Shown piece by piece: positions 26,936 through 35,853 of a DNA stretch of 64,000 nt; within the stretch, counting starts at the first letter, position 1, and every line of letters begins with the position of its first letter. The notes below the pieces were generated by a model. It had not been told where the DNA came from. It did no database searches and saw only the letters and a program-made list of their open reading frames with translations. Source of the stretch: JBDIAG01 sp963835085. GTDB lineage: Bacteria > Actinomycetota > Actinomycetes > Actinomycetales > CAWJMD01. The stretch spans positions 310,001 through 374,000 of the forward strand of contig CAWIED010000002.1 of NCBI GenBank assembly GCA_963835085.1, in the 5' to 3' direction. A program made the translations under genes and the position numbers.

Positions 26936-29779
26936 ATGGCTCGTATGAGTCAAACGCCTGATGAGAGCAAGCCGGTAACGGCCACCGGGCCGGCCTCGAA
27001 CCCGCGTCCCTGGATCAGGCCTCTGTCAGACGTGCGCAGTGACGACCTCGCGATCGCCGGCGGCAAAGGGGCAAACCTGGGCGAGCTGATCTCGGCCGGG
27101 CTCCCGGTGCCGGCTGGGTTCGTGGTCACCACGGCCGCCTACGACGACTTCGTCGAGGCCGTTGGCATCCGCGCGCGGCTCCTCGTCGCCGCAGAGGCAG
27201 TCCACGTGGAATCCGGGGGGCAGGCGTCGGACCTCGATCCTGCAGGGCAGGCTAAGCCCGCAGATCAGGCATCGGCTCTCGGTTCGGTGAGCCAGGCGTC
27301 AAGCCTGCTGGATGCTGCCGAGCAGGCAGCGGCCACGATCTCTGCTCTCTTCCACTCGAGTTCGCTGCCCGAGGCGCTGGCTGCGGATATCTCGGCTGCC
27401 TACCTTCAGCTCGGCGAAGGCCGTCTGCTCGCGGTCGCGGTGCGCTCGTCCGCGACTGCGGAGGATCTCGAAGGAGCCAGCTTCGCGGGTCAGCAAGACA
27501 CGTATCTCAACGTTAGCGGGCCCGAGGCGGTGCTCGACGCGGTACGCCGTTGCTGGGCCTCGCTCTGGACGCCACGAGCCATCCTCTACCGGCTGCGGGA
27601 GGGCATCGCGGCGAGCGACGTCAGCCTCGCCGTCGTGGTGCAGCACCTCGTGGACGCCGATGCCTCGGGCGTGATGTTCACCGCCAACCCAACCAACGGT
27701 CGCCGCGACGAGCTTGTGATCGCGGCGGCGTGGGGCTTGGGGGAGTCGGTGGTGGGCGGCACCGTCACCACCGACGACGTCGTGGTGCGCCACGACCCGG
27801 CCGTCGGTCCTGCGCTCACGGTCGTCTCCCGACAGCGTGGCGACAAACGGGTGCGCACGGTGCGTACCTCGAGCGGCACCGAAGAGGTCGAGGTTCCCGA
27901 GGGGCTGCGCACCCGCGACGTGCTCAGTGACGCCGACGTCGTGCGTCTGGCCGACGCAGGTGTGCGAATCGCGGAGCACTACGGCCGTCCGATGGACATC
28001 GAGTGGGCGCGCGCCGCCGGCGAGTTCTTCATCGTGCAAGCCCGTCCGGTCACAGCCCTGCCGGAACCGGTGGGTGAGGTGCCCACGGACTGGCGGGTGC
28101 CGCACCCCACGTCGTTCTATGTCCGGGCCAGCATCGTCGAGCAGCTGCCCGATCCGTTGACGCCCCTGTTCGGCGACCTGGTAGGCCCGGCGGTCACCGA
28201 TTCGATCACCAAGCTGATCGTCACAGCCATGCGGTCGATGGTGCGAGCCGGCGACATTGGCTTTCCACAAGTCAACGGCTACGCCTATTACGAATACACG
28301 CGGGGGGCCATGATGCGGATGAGCGTGGCCTCCGTCCCGCTCATTGCCACCGGCAAGATGACCCACCCCGAGCGACTGCTCGCCCGCGAATACCGTCCCC
28401 GCTATGTGCGCACCATCGCGCGCTGGCAGGCCCAGCCGCCTTCGGAGCTCAGCACAGTGAGCCTGTTGGCAGGCGCCGATGAACTGCTGCGCGCTGGCTG
28501 CGAGTACTACACCTGTGTGCAGCGGGTCATCCCGGTGGCAGCCACCACCGAGACGACCTTCACCGGTCTCTACGACAAGACCATGCGACGCAAGGGCGAC
28601 CCGCCCGCCGTCGCCTTCCTGCTGGGGGCCGATTCCGAGCCCATCAGAGCGGAACGCTCGCTGTATGAGCTGAGTCAGTGGTGTCGCGAGCACCCCGAGC
28701 TGGCAACCGTTCTCGCCGCACGCACCGACGCGCATGCGCTCGCCTTCGGCCCGGTCCCGCACAGCGTCGACGACAGCGTGTGGTCGCAGTGGACGCACCG
28801 CCTGGACCAGCACCTTGCCAGATTCGGTCATGCCATCTACAACCTCGACTTCTCCAATCCTGTCGCGGCTGATTCGCCGGCGCCCGTCCTGGAGACCTTG
28901 CGCTACTACCTCGACGGCACCCTGGCCGACCCCAGTGAACGCCAGCGGCGGCTTGCCAGCGAACGGGACGAGGCAACCCGCACCTTGCTCGCCCGGCTTG
29001 ATCCGTTGCGGCGCAAGGCGATCGGCGCCCTGCTCAAGCGCGCCCAGGAGCTGGCAGCCCTGCGCGAGGATGCGCTGGCCGATGTCGGTCTGGGCTGGCC
29101 GCTGATCCGCCGGCTGCTCGCCGAACTGGGCGCCCGCCTGACGGCCGCCGGCCTCATCAGCGCCCCCGACGACGTGTACTGGCTGCACGAGGACGAAGTG
29201 CGCACGGCGTCCGCGAGCTTGCTGAGCGATCCGACCGCACACCTGCCGAGCCTCGACGCCGAGGTCGCCGCCAGACGGACGACCTGGCGCGGGCAACGGC
29301 TGGCCAATCCGCCACAACTGTTGCCGCACAACAGGTTCAACAAGTTGATGGAGCGGTGGATGCCTTCGCAGTCGGGCAACGAGACCGGCCCGGTGCTGAA
29401 AGGTCTGGCGGCCAGCGGCGGCACTGTGACAGCCGAGGCGTGCCTCGTGCTCGGCCAGTCGGACTTCTCATCGATGGCGCCCGGACGTATTCTCGTCGCC
29501 CCCATCACCACCCCCGCCTATACGCCGTTGTTTGCCCTGGCGGCCGGCGTGGTCACCGACGTGGGCGGCCCGCTGAGCCACAGCAGCATCGTGGCCCGCG
29601 AATACGCCATTCCCGCCGTGCTCGGCACGGGTGTCGCCACCCAGCGCATCAAGAGCGGACAGCAGATCACCGTCGACGGCACCGCCGGGGTGGTGCGTCT
29701 GGGTGAGGACGATTCCGCCGAGGGCGCAGAGCCTGAGAAACCGCGCCGCGGCTGGCGCCGCTTCCGCGTCCTCGGCTGA
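26936..29779 (+). CDS. PEP-utilising dikinase, rifampicin-phosphotransferase-like layout
   Basis: 947 residues with an N-terminal ATP-grasp domain (GGKGANLGELISAGLPVPAGF; RSSATAEDLEGASFAGQQDT; VDADASGVMFTANP), a long middle domain, and a C-terminal swivelling phosphohistidine domain with catalytic His in DVGGPLSHSSIVAREYAIP. In rifampicin phosphotransferase the order is ATP-grasp, substrate domain, His domain, as here; PEP synthase instead has a PEP-binding barrel at the C-terminus, which is absent. The substrate domain diverges among homologues, so I do not assert drug phosphorylation. A ~45-residue Ala/Gln-rich insert with QAS-x-L repeats (about residues 90-135) interrupts the ATP-grasp domain. 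ATG 26936 or 26945 could be the start. Confidence 0.85.
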   Translation: MARMSQTPDESKPVTATGPASNPRPWIRPLSDVRSDDLAIAGGKGANLGELISAGLPVPAGFVVTTAAYDDFVEAVGIRARLLVAAEAVHVESGGQASDLDPAGQAKPADQASALGSVSQASSLLDAAEQAAATISALFHSSSLPEALAADISAAYLQLGEGRLLAVAVRSSATAEDLEGASFAGQQDTYLNVSGPEAVLDAVRRCWASLWTPRAILYRLREGIAASDVSLAVVVQHLVDADASGVMFTANPTNGRRDELVIAAAWGLGESVVGGTVTTDDVVVRHDPAVGPALTVVSRQRGDKRVRTVRTSSGTEEVEVPEGLRTRDVLSDADVVRLADAGVRIAEHYGRPMDIEWARAAGEFFIVQARPVTALPEPVGEVPTDWRVPHPTSFYVRASIVEQLPDPLTPLFGDLVGPAVTDSITKLIVTAMRSMVRAGDIGFPQVNGYAYYEYTRGAMMRMSVASVPLIATGKMTHPERLLAREYRPRYVRTIARWQAQPPSELSTVSLLAGADELLRAGCEYYTCVQRVIPVAATTETTFTGLYDKTMRRKGDPPAVAFLLGADSEPIRAERSLYELSQWCREHPELATVLAARTDAHALAFGPVPHSVDDSVWSQWTHRLDQHLARFGHAIYNLDFSNPVAADSPAPVLETLRYYLDGTLADPSERQRRLASERDEATRTLLARLDPLRRKAIGALLKRAQELAALREDALADVGLGWPLIRRLLAELGARLTAAGLISAPDDVYWLHEDEVRTASASLLSDPTAHLPSLDAEVAARRTTWRGQRLANPPQLLPHNRFNKLMERWMPSQSGNETGPVLKGLAASGGTVTAEACLVLGQSDFSSMAPGRILVAPITTPAYTPLFALAAGVVTDVGGPLSHSSIVAREYAIPAVLGTGVATQRIKSGQQITVDGTAGVVRLGEDDSAEGAEPEKPRRGWRRFRVLG

Positions 29780-29806
29780 GCCGCCCCTTCTCCGCCGACC
29801 GGCCGT

Positions 29807-29876
29807 CCGGCCGTGACGTTTGTCGGCGGGCGGTGACCAGGTTGGAAGCGGGTGGACGACAAACGTCACGGTTCGA
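29807..29876. repeat. Palindromic intergenic element, family B copy 2 (reverse orientation)
   Basis: CCGTGACGTTTGTCG at the left pairs with CGACAAACGTCACGG at the right around a core whose reverse complement holds CCAACCTGGTCAC, the segment also present in copy 3. It starts about 28 bp after the dikinase stop. Arm bases differ from copies 1 and 3, yet pairing is kept. Confidence 0.75.
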
Positions 29877-30074
29877 CGCGCCCAGCGCCACCGTCGGGCA
29901 TGCCCATGGACTTCCCGTCACCCGGACGCCGAGCGACACGGACTTCGAGCGAATTGACCGCCTGTGTGCTGCAGATGGCTTCAAGTGCGGGCTCCTGCCT
30001 GACGGGTGCCCGGGCAGCTCCAAACGGCCGCGTTCCCCCATTTAGCGCCTAGTTCATGCAAAGCGAGCGGAGGG

Positions 30075-30161
30075 CGGAGGGCGTGGGATTCGAACCCACG
30101 ATGACGTTGCCGCCATAACGGTTTTCAAGACCGTCGCACTAGGCCACTATGCGAGCCCTCC
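30075..30161 (-). tRNA. tRNA-Ser (anticodon TGA)
   Basis: On the minus strand an acceptor stem GGAGGGC/GCCCTCC closes an 87-base cloverleaf with a long variable arm, as expected for a serine tRNA. The anticodon stem ACGGT/ACCGT holds loop CTTGAAA, giving anticodon TGA (reads UCA and related serine codons). The T-arm has GTGGGTTCGAATCCCAC. The 3' CCA is apparently not fully encoded. Confidence 0.95.
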
Positions 30162-30232
30162 TGGCTGTGTCGGCTCCTCGGCACAGACCGACGTCCATCA
30201 TAGGCTGCGCGACCAGTGGGAATCGCCCGACG

Positions 30233-30862
30233 TCAGGCCCCGCGCAGCCCCCACCAGGCCAGGCGGGTGAGGCTGGTCGCCAGCTCGTCACGGTTGAGCG
30301 TGGAACCGGCACCGCCCGCCAGCCAGTCGTCGGCTGCGGCCCGCACCAGGCCCACCAGGGCTGGGGCCCAGACCTCGGCGGTCGAGGGCGGGAGACCGGC
30401 CTCCTCCAGATGGCCGCGTAGCTGGGCTGCGATCCGGGCGCTCAGCGAGCGGACGGGGTCGTCGTCCGGCCGCGGAGGCTCGGAAACGACGAAGCGGTAG
30501 ACCTGCGGATCGCGCTCCACGAGTGCGAGGTAGTGCTCGACGACAGCCGTCACGGCCAGGCGAGGAGAGGAGTCGCTGCGTCGGCTGGCCTCGATCGCCA
30601 GCTCGATCTCGCTGCTGATCCGATCGCCCACCAGCTGGGTGACGGCCCGATGCACGCCACTCTTGTCGCCAAAGTGCCTGTACAGCACCGGTTTCGAGGT
30701 GCCTGCCAGCGCGGCGATCTCGTCCATGCTCACCGTGGGTCCGTGCTCGCGGATGGCTCGCACCGCGCAGCCGAGCAGCTCGCTGCGGCGCTGATCGCGG
30801 TGGGCGTCCCAGCGGGAGCTGCGTCCGTCGCGCGCAGTGGAGGGATCCTGATCGGCTTGCAC
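30233..30862 (-). CDS. TetR family transcriptional regulator
   Basis: A 209-residue TetR repressor. The HTH is clear (VSMDEIAALAGTSKPVLYRHFGDKSGVHRAV, residues ~45-75) and the C-terminal ligand domain is helical. It is transcribed divergently from the fadA2-fabG4-htdX cluster, with palindromic sites in the shared 92-bp spacer, so it probably represses that cluster and itself, perhaps in response to an acyl-CoA. Start GTG 30862. Ligand identity is inference only. Confidence 0.88.
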   Translation of the reverse strand: MQADQDPSTARDGRSSRWDAHRDQRRSELLGCAVRAIREHGPTVSMDEIAALAGTSKPVLYRHFGDKSGVHRAVTQLVGDRISSEIELAIEASRRSDSSPRLAVTAVVEHYLALVERDPQVYRFVVSEPPRPDDDPVRSLSARIAAQLRGHLEEAGLPPSTAEVWAPALVGLVRAAADDWLAGGAGSTLNRDELATSLTRLAWWGLRGA

Positions 30863-30870
30863 GATACGAA

Positions 30871-30897
30871 AGGTATCTCATACCTGACGTACCTGAT
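30871..30897. promoter_or_regulatory. Probable TetR operator
   Basis: AGGTATCTCATACCT (30871-30885) is a palindrome, and TACCTGACGTACCTGATA continues the half-site pattern. It lies in the divergent spacer 9 bp before the TetR start and about 70 bp before the thiolase start, the expected position for an autoregulatory TetR operator. Confidence 0.65.
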
Positions 30898-30954
30898 AAT
30901 GTCGCAGGACTAGCGTCTGGTGCTGAGCCGACGACCCCTGCTGTGGAGACCTCG

Positions 30955-32247
30955 ATGCCTGTTTCTGCTCCTCGCCCCGTCGCCATTCTCGGCGGCAACC
31001 GCATCCCGTTCGCCCGCGCAGGCGGTCCATACGCGCGCGCCAGCAACCAAGACATGCTCACCTCCACTCTCGACGGCCTCGTGGCCCGGTTCGGGCTGGC
31101 GGGCGAACAACTCGGGGAGGTGGCCGGTGGCGCGGTGCTCAAGCACTCCCGCGACTGGAACCTGACCCGGGAGTCGGTGCTCGGCTCCAGGCTCGATCCG
31201 AAGACTCCCGCCTTCGACGTGCAGCAGGCCTGTGGCACCTCGCTGGAGACCGTCGCCGTGCTCGGCGGCAAGATCGCCCTCGGCCAGCTCGACTCCGCCA
31301 TCGCCGCCGGGGTCGATTCGGCCTCCGATGCTCCGATCGCCGTCAGCGAAGAGCTGCGGCACACGCTCATCGCCCTCAGCCGCGCCAAGACGGTGCAGGC
31401 GCGCCTGAAGATTCTCGCGGGCCTGCGCCCGGCGCACCTGGCGCCCGATACTCCCCGCACCGGCGAGCCGCGCACCGGCCTGTCGATGGGGGAGCACGCG
31501 GCCAAGACCGCCGAGGCCTGGCACATCAGCCGGCTGGCGCAGGACGAGCTCGCCATCGCCTCGCACCGCAACCTTGCGGCCGGCTACGACCGCGGCTTCT
31601 TCGACGATCTCGTCACGCCGTACCTCGGCCAGGTTCGCGACCAGAACCTGCGGCCCGACTCCAGCGTCGAGGCGCTCGCCAAACTCAAGCCGGTGTTCGG
31701 CACGAGCGGCGACGATCCGACCATGACGGCCGGCAACTCCACGGCACTCACCGACGGAGCCGCGGCCGTGCTGCTGTCGAGCCCTGAATGGGCGGCCGAG
31801 CGCAACCTGCCGGTGCTGGCTCACCTCGTCGACGTGCAGACAGCCGCCGTCGATTTCGTCAGCGGCGCCGAGGGCCTGCTGATGGCCCCGGCGTATGCCG
31901 TGCCGGTGCTGTTGGCACGAAACAACCTATCGCTGCAGGACTTTGACTTCTACGAGATCCACGAGGCCTTTGCCTCCACGGTGCTGGCCACGCTGGCCGC
32001 CTGGAACGACGAGACGTTCTGCCGCGATCGGCTGGGCCTCGACGCCCCGCTCGGTGAGATCGATCGCGCCAAGCTCAACGTCGTGGGATCGTCGCTGGCC
32101 ACCGGCCACCCCTTCGCCGCAACCGGCGCGCGGATCGTGGCGACGCTGGCAAAACTGCTGCACGAGAAAGGCTCTGGCCGCGGACTCATCTCCATCTGCG
32201 CGGCCGGCGGGATGGGCGTCGTGGCGATCGTCGAGGCTGCCCGGTGA
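30955..32247 (+). CDS. fadA2: Acetyl-CoA acyltransferase (thiolase)
   Basis: A 430-residue thiolase. It has the nucleophile C93 in QQACGTSLE, the second-site HEAFAS, the GHPFAATGAR histidine, and ICAAGGMG with the final cysteine. It cleaves or forms 3-ketoacyl-CoA. The start is ATG 30955, set by GGAGA six bases upstream. It overlaps the next gene by four bases (GTGA). The gene set TetR, thiolase, high-molecular-weight FabG, MaoC hydratase matches Rv0243-Rv0242c-Rv0241c of M. tuberculosis (FadA2, FabG4, HtdX), on which the symbol rests. Confidence 0.92.
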   Translation: MPVSAPRPVAILGGNRIPFARAGGPYARASNQDMLTSTLDGLVARFGLAGEQLGEVAGGAVLKHSRDWNLTRESVLGSRLDPKTPAFDVQQACGTSLETVAVLGGKIALGQLDSAIAAGVDSASDAPIAVSEELRHTLIALSRAKTVQARLKILAGLRPAHLAPDTPRTGEPRTGLSMGEHAAKTAEAWHISRLAQDELAIASHRNLAAGYDRGFFDDLVTPYLGQVRDQNLRPDSSVEALAKLKPVFGTSGDDPTMTAGNSTALTDGAAAVLLSSPEWAAERNLPVLAHLVDVQTAAVDFVSGAEGLLMAPAYAVPVLLARNNLSLQDFDFYEIHEAFASTVLATLAAWNDETFCRDRLGLDAPLGEIDRAKLNVVGSSLATGHPFAATGARIVATLAKLLHEKGSGRGLISICAAGGMGVVAIVEAAR

Positions 32248-33656
32248 ATGCGGCAGGCCAACCGCGCAGGCCCGGGGTGGCCCGTTCATCGACTGGCGGC
32301 GATCGCTACGCGGCACTGGTCAGCTCGGGAATGGGGGCACAGCTCGCTGCGTGGCTTGGGCTGCCCCGGCCTGTCACCTTGCGTCGCTACGCCCAGGACG
32401 AGCCACTGGTGCCGACCGGTGACGTCGCCGGAGTGGTGGCGGTGGTGGGCGAGACAGCCTTGGCCGCAAGGATTCTCAACCGGCTCGCCGAACTGGACAT
32501 AGACGCGACGGGCGCGGTGAAGACCGCCGAGGGTGAGCCCGCCGAGACACGCCTGGCGGCCGTTGTCGTCGACGTCAGCCAGGCCCGGCGCATCCTCGAC
32601 CTCGACGGGCTGCGCTCCGCACTGCAGGCGAGTCTCAGGCGGCTGGTCGCCAATGCGCGCGTGGTCGTGATCGGCACCGACCCGGCTACGCTCACCGTGC
32701 CCGAGGAGGTGGCAACCCAGCGCGCACTCGAGGGGCTGGTGCGCTCGCTGGGTAAGGAGCTGCGCAACGGCGCCACCGCCAACCTCGTGCTGCTGCGTTC
32801 ACCCGAGGCGGACCCGTTGCCGACGGTGGAGTTCTTCCTCTCCGGTCGCTCGGCCTACGTCGACGGGCAGGTGCTGAGAATTGTTGCTGCCCAACCGATC
32901 CTGCCGGCAGAGCCGGCCAGGCCGCTGGCGGGCAAGGTGGCCGTGGTCACGGGCGCCGCCCGGGGCATCGGCGCCTCCATCGTCGCGGCGATGGCGCGCG
33001 ACGGTGCCCGGATCATCGCGGTCGACGTGCCCGCCGCCGGTCAGGCTCTGGCCGACGTCGCCAACGCGGCCGGAGGCGTGGCGTTACAGGTCGACATCAC
33101 CAACCCGCACGCCGGTCACCTCATCGGCGAAAGTGCTGCCCGGCTGGGCGGTCTCGACATCGTCGTGCACAACGCCGGCATCACCCGCGACAAGCTGCTC
33201 GCCAACATGGATCCCAGCAAGTGGGCGGCCGTTATGGAGGTCAACCTCGCGGCGCAGGTGCGCCTCAACGATGCGCTGCTGGCCGACGGCGGCCCGCTGA
33301 ACCCACAGGCGCGGGTGATCGCCGTGTCGTCGATGTCGGGCATCGCCGGCAACCGCGGCCAGACCAACTACGCCGCCAGCAAGGCTGGTGTGATCGGGCT
33401 CGTGCAGGCCTACGCGCAGCGATTCGACGGTTCGGGCAACATCTATAACGCGGTGGCCCCTGGTTTCATCGAGACGGAGATGACGGCCCGGATGCCGCTG
33501 GGCCCGCGCGAGCTCGGCCGTCGGCTCAACAGTCTCTCCCAAGGCGGCCTGCCCCGAGACGTGGCCGAGGTCGTCGCCTTCTTCGCCCAGCCGAGCAGCG
33601 CCGGACTCAACGGTCAGGTGCTGCGGGTCTGTGGCCAGTCGATGTTGGGAGCCTGA
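32244..33656 (+). CDS. fabG4: High-molecular-weight 3-ketoacyl-ACP/CoA reductase
   Basis: A 470-residue SDR. The N-terminal ~220 residues are a flavodoxin-like dinucleotide fold without a working nucleotide motif, the hallmark of the long FabG4 type. The C-terminal half is a complete SDR with TGAARGIG, NAG and YAASK (active-site Tyr/Lys). It reduces 3-ketoacyl thioesters, usually with NADH in this subfamily. GTG 32244 overlaps the thiolase stop by four bases, and htdX begins three bases after its end, so the three genes are tightly coupled. Confidence 0.92.
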   Translation: MNAAGQPRRPGVARSSTGGDRYAALVSSGMGAQLAAWLGLPRPVTLRRYAQDEPLVPTGDVAGVVAVVGETALAARILNRLAELDIDATGAVKTAEGEPAETRLAAVVVDVSQARRILDLDGLRSALQASLRRLVANARVVVIGTDPATLTVPEEVATQRALEGLVRSLGKELRNGATANLVLLRSPEADPLPTVEFFLSGRSAYVDGQVLRIVAAQPILPAEPARPLAGKVAVVTGAARGIGASIVAAMARDGARIIAVDVPAAGQALADVANAAGGVALQVDITNPHAGHLIGESAARLGGLDIVVHNAGITRDKLLANMDPSKWAAVMEVNLAAQVRLNDALLADGGPLNPQARVIAVSSMSGIAGNRGQTNYAASKAGVIGLVQAYAQRFDGSGNIYNAVAPGFIETEMTARMPLGPRELGRRLNSLSQGGLPRDVAEVVAFFAQPSSAGLNGQVLRVCGQSMLGA

Positions 33657-33659
33657 GTC

Positions 33660-34595
33660 GTGGGCCAAGTGACCGTCCTCACCGAACCACCGAACACTCC
33701 CCGCGTGTACGCGCTGGCCATGCGCAGTGCTCCCCGGCGAGTCACGCACGTGCCGCCCACGCTCGAGATCCGCCGGTACGAACTGCCGGGCCAGCGAGTC
33801 GAGATCGACCGGCTGGCAGCCTATGACGCCGTCTGCGGGTTCGACCTGACCGGCGATCTGGCACCCACCTACCTGCACGTGCTGACAATGCCGTTGCAGT
33901 TGGCGTTGATGACCTCACCGGATTTTCCGCTGCCTCTGCTGGGCTTGGTGCACGTGCGCAACGAGTTCACGCGATACCGGCCGGTTGACAGCACACAGAC
34001 CCTGGAACTCGCCGCGTGGGCCGATGGCCTCGCCGCGCACGCCAAGGGGGTCACCGTCGACCTGCACGGCGAGGTGCGCACCGGCGGAGAACTCGTCTGG
34101 GCGGGCCGCAGCCGCTACCTGGCCCGCGGGGTGCGGCTGGACGGCGATGTCATGCCAGCCGCCCCATCTGCGCCCACCGAACCGACGCAGGCCGAACCCC
34201 GGACGGTGTCAATGCCGAGCGTGTCAGTGCCGAGCGTGGCTCCGGTGCCGGCCGGAGTGTGGCAGCTGCCCAGCGATCTGGGCCGGCGCTACGCGGCCGT
34301 GAGCGGCGACTTCAACCCGATCCATCTCAGCGCGTTGACGGCCAGGGCATTCGGCTTCCCGCGCGCCATCGCGCACGGCATGTGGACGCACGCTCGCAGC
34401 ATCGCCGCCGTAGCCCCGAGCCTGCCCGACGTCTATGACGCCAGTGTCGACTTCCGGCGCCCGGTGCCGTTGCCCTCGGCCGTAGCCGTGTACGTCAACC
34501 ACCGGAACGCGATCGGCGAGCCGCGAGTGGTGGAGCTGCGCCTGCCGGAGGCCGGCGAGCGCTACGCGCTCCGAACGGTGATCACGCCGCGCTGA
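33660..34595 (+). CDS. htdX: MaoC-like (R)-3-hydroxyacyl dehydratase
   Basis: A 311-residue double-hotdog dehydratase. The hydratase-2 motif in the C-terminal half is DFNPIHLSALTARAFGFPRAI, with Asp and His as catalytic residues, followed by AHGMWTHARS. It removes water from (R)-3-hydroxyacyl-CoA/ACP. The N-terminal half is a second, non-catalytic hotdog. GTG 33660 follows the fabG4 stop by three bases. With FadA2 and FabG4 it provides three steps of fatty-acid elongation or breakdown. Confidence 0.9.
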   Translation: MGQVTVLTEPPNTPRVYALAMRSAPRRVTHVPPTLEIRRYELPGQRVEIDRLAAYDAVCGFDLTGDLAPTYLHVLTMPLQLALMTSPDFPLPLLGLVHVRNEFTRYRPVDSTQTLELAAWADGLAAHAKGVTVDLHGEVRTGGELVWAGRSRYLARGVRLDGDVMPAAPSAPTEPTQAEPRTVSMPSVSVPSVAPVPAGVWQLPSDLGRRYAAVSGDFNPIHLSALTARAFGFPRAIAHGMWTHARSIAAVAPSLPDVYDASVDFRRPVPLPSAVAVYVNHRNAIGEPRVVELRLPEAGERYALRTVITPR

Positions 34596-34607
34596 CGCCT
34601 TCCCGCT

Positions 34608-34682
34608 GCCGAACTGTCACGTTCCTCGACAAACCGTCACCAACCTGGTCACAACCGGACGAAGAACGTGACAGTTCGGCGG
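34608..34682. repeat. Palindromic intergenic element, family B copy 3
   Basis: Arms GCCGAACTGTCACGTTC and GAACGTGACAGTTCGGC enclose the core CCAACCTGGTCAC. Compared with copy 1 both arms have swapped a G-C pair (GTGACG to GTCACG and the complement). It begins about 14 bp after the htdX stop. Confidence 0.8.
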
Positions 34683-34874
34683 TTAGGGCCACTGCCGTTC
34701 GTTTGAGATTCGGGAGTGGGTGTCAACCCGGCTTTGGGGTTGCGTCTGGCGAGGAAGGCGCCTGCGGGGTGATCGGCCAGGCCCAGGACGCGGAAGCGGC
34801 GCCTCCTTGTAGGCAGGTGAATTACAGTCTTTCCGGATTTCTGGTTCGATCTTCCACATAAGACGCCTGACCCG

Positions 34875-35436
34875 GTGCCCACTGCGGCAACTTCACCGCG
34901 CACGGCATCACGCAACGACTCCAACCCGGGTTCCGGCGCTCAACTGGGTGTCAACCGCGGCGGATACACCGCGGACGGCATCACGCAACGACTCCAACCC
35001 GGGTTCCGGCGCTCAACTGGGTGTCAACCGCGGCGGATACACCGCGGACGGCATCACGCAACGACTCCAACCCGGGTTCCGGCGCTCAACTGGGTGTCAA
35101 CCGCGGCGGATACACCGCGGACGGCATCACGCAACGACTCCAACCCGGGTTCCGGCGCTCAACTGGGTGTCAACCGCGGCGGATACACCGCGGACGGCAT
35201 CACGCAACGACTCCAACCCGGGTTCCGGCGCTCAACTGGGTGTCAACCGCGGCGGATACACCGCGGACGGCATCACGCAACGACTCCAACCCGGGTTCCG
35301 GCGCTCAACTGGGTGTCAACCGCGGCGGATACACCGCGGACGGCACCACTCAACGACCCCAACCCCAGCCCCGGCGCTCAACCTGGTGCCAACCGCGGGC
35401 GACGTCACCGCGGACGGCACCGCCCAGCGACTCCGG
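34875..35436. repeat. 73-bp tandem repeat array
   Basis: About seven and a half units, with the CAACGACTCC landmark at 34913, 34986, 35059, 35132, 35205, 35278 and 35351 (a degenerate one near 35425), so the period is exactly 73 bp. The central units are identical; the first and last two are divergent. Each unit contains AACCCGGGTT and paired CCGCGG sites around GATACA. Because 73 is not a multiple of three, the open frames through it are rotations of one repeat, so I treat it as non-coding. It might bind a protein in arrays or be a variable minisatellite. There are no intervening spacers, so it is not CRISPR. Confidence 0.92.
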
Positions 35437-35494
35437 ACCGTGAGGGGTCGAGTCCGGCTGCTGGAGGACTGTGAAGGGGGCGGTTTCTGGGCGC

Positions 35495-35530
35495 TATGGC
35501 GATGCCCCGCCGGGCGGGGCATCGCCCTAG
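35495..35530. terminator. Strong GC-rich hairpin in the gene-free block
   Basis: GGCGATGCCCCGCC (35498-35511) pairs with GGCGGGGCATCGCC (35513-35526), a 14-bp perfect stem with nearly no loop and further CTA/TAG pairing outside. It lies between the 73-bp array and the short repeats. It could terminate transcription, but no gene ends close to it on either strand, so its role is open. Confidence 0.6.
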
Positions 35531-35599
35531 CGCAGGAAAAGCCCGTGTCCTGCGACTGTCGAAACCTCCCTTTGCGGAAGACCCGGGCAGACTGCGGCT

Positions 35600-35700
35600 T
35601 CCCATCGCTCGGCTCCGCCCGCCTGTCGCCCGGCTCTATCCGCCCATCGCCCGGTTCCGTCATTGCCCGGTTCCGTCCGCCTGTCACCCGGCTCCGCCCC
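35600..35700. repeat. Degenerate ~20-bp tandem repeats
   Basis: Five loose copies of a GCC-RTCGCCCGGYTCCGYCC-like unit run through this stretch, with CGCCCGGCTC/CCGGTTCCG variants about 20 bp apart. It is a second, more decayed repeat in the gene-free block 34.6-35.85 kb. The remainder of that block (34683-34874 and 35701-35853) shows nothing I recognise. Confidence 0.6.
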
Positions 35701-35853
35701 TGCTTACGCGCCGCTGAACTGGCCATCTGTCGCTGACCTGCCGGGCCCCGTGGGCGAGCTAGCCCCGTCTGTCGCTGGACTAGCTGGACAGATCTTGACC
35801 CCCACACCAGACGAACGGCATTGCGGCTAGGTGGCGCCGGGCGCGCCCATACG

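Noticed and set aside
27299..29329. A 676-codon open frame antisense to the dikinase
   Set aside because: Same GC shadow effect; composition (Arg/Gly/His rich) is not protein-like and there is no ribosome binding site.
26936..29779. Calling the dikinase a resistance gene or PEP synthase
   Set aside because: The domain order excludes a standard PEP synthase, but the substrate domain is too variable to claim rifampicin as substrate.
34875..35436. A CRISPR array
   Set aside because: Units abut with no variable spacers and no cas genes are nearby.
34875..35736. Open frames through the 73-bp array that would encode repeat proteins
   Set aside because: The same peptide appears in all three frames because 73 is not divisible by three; no start or domain supports translation.
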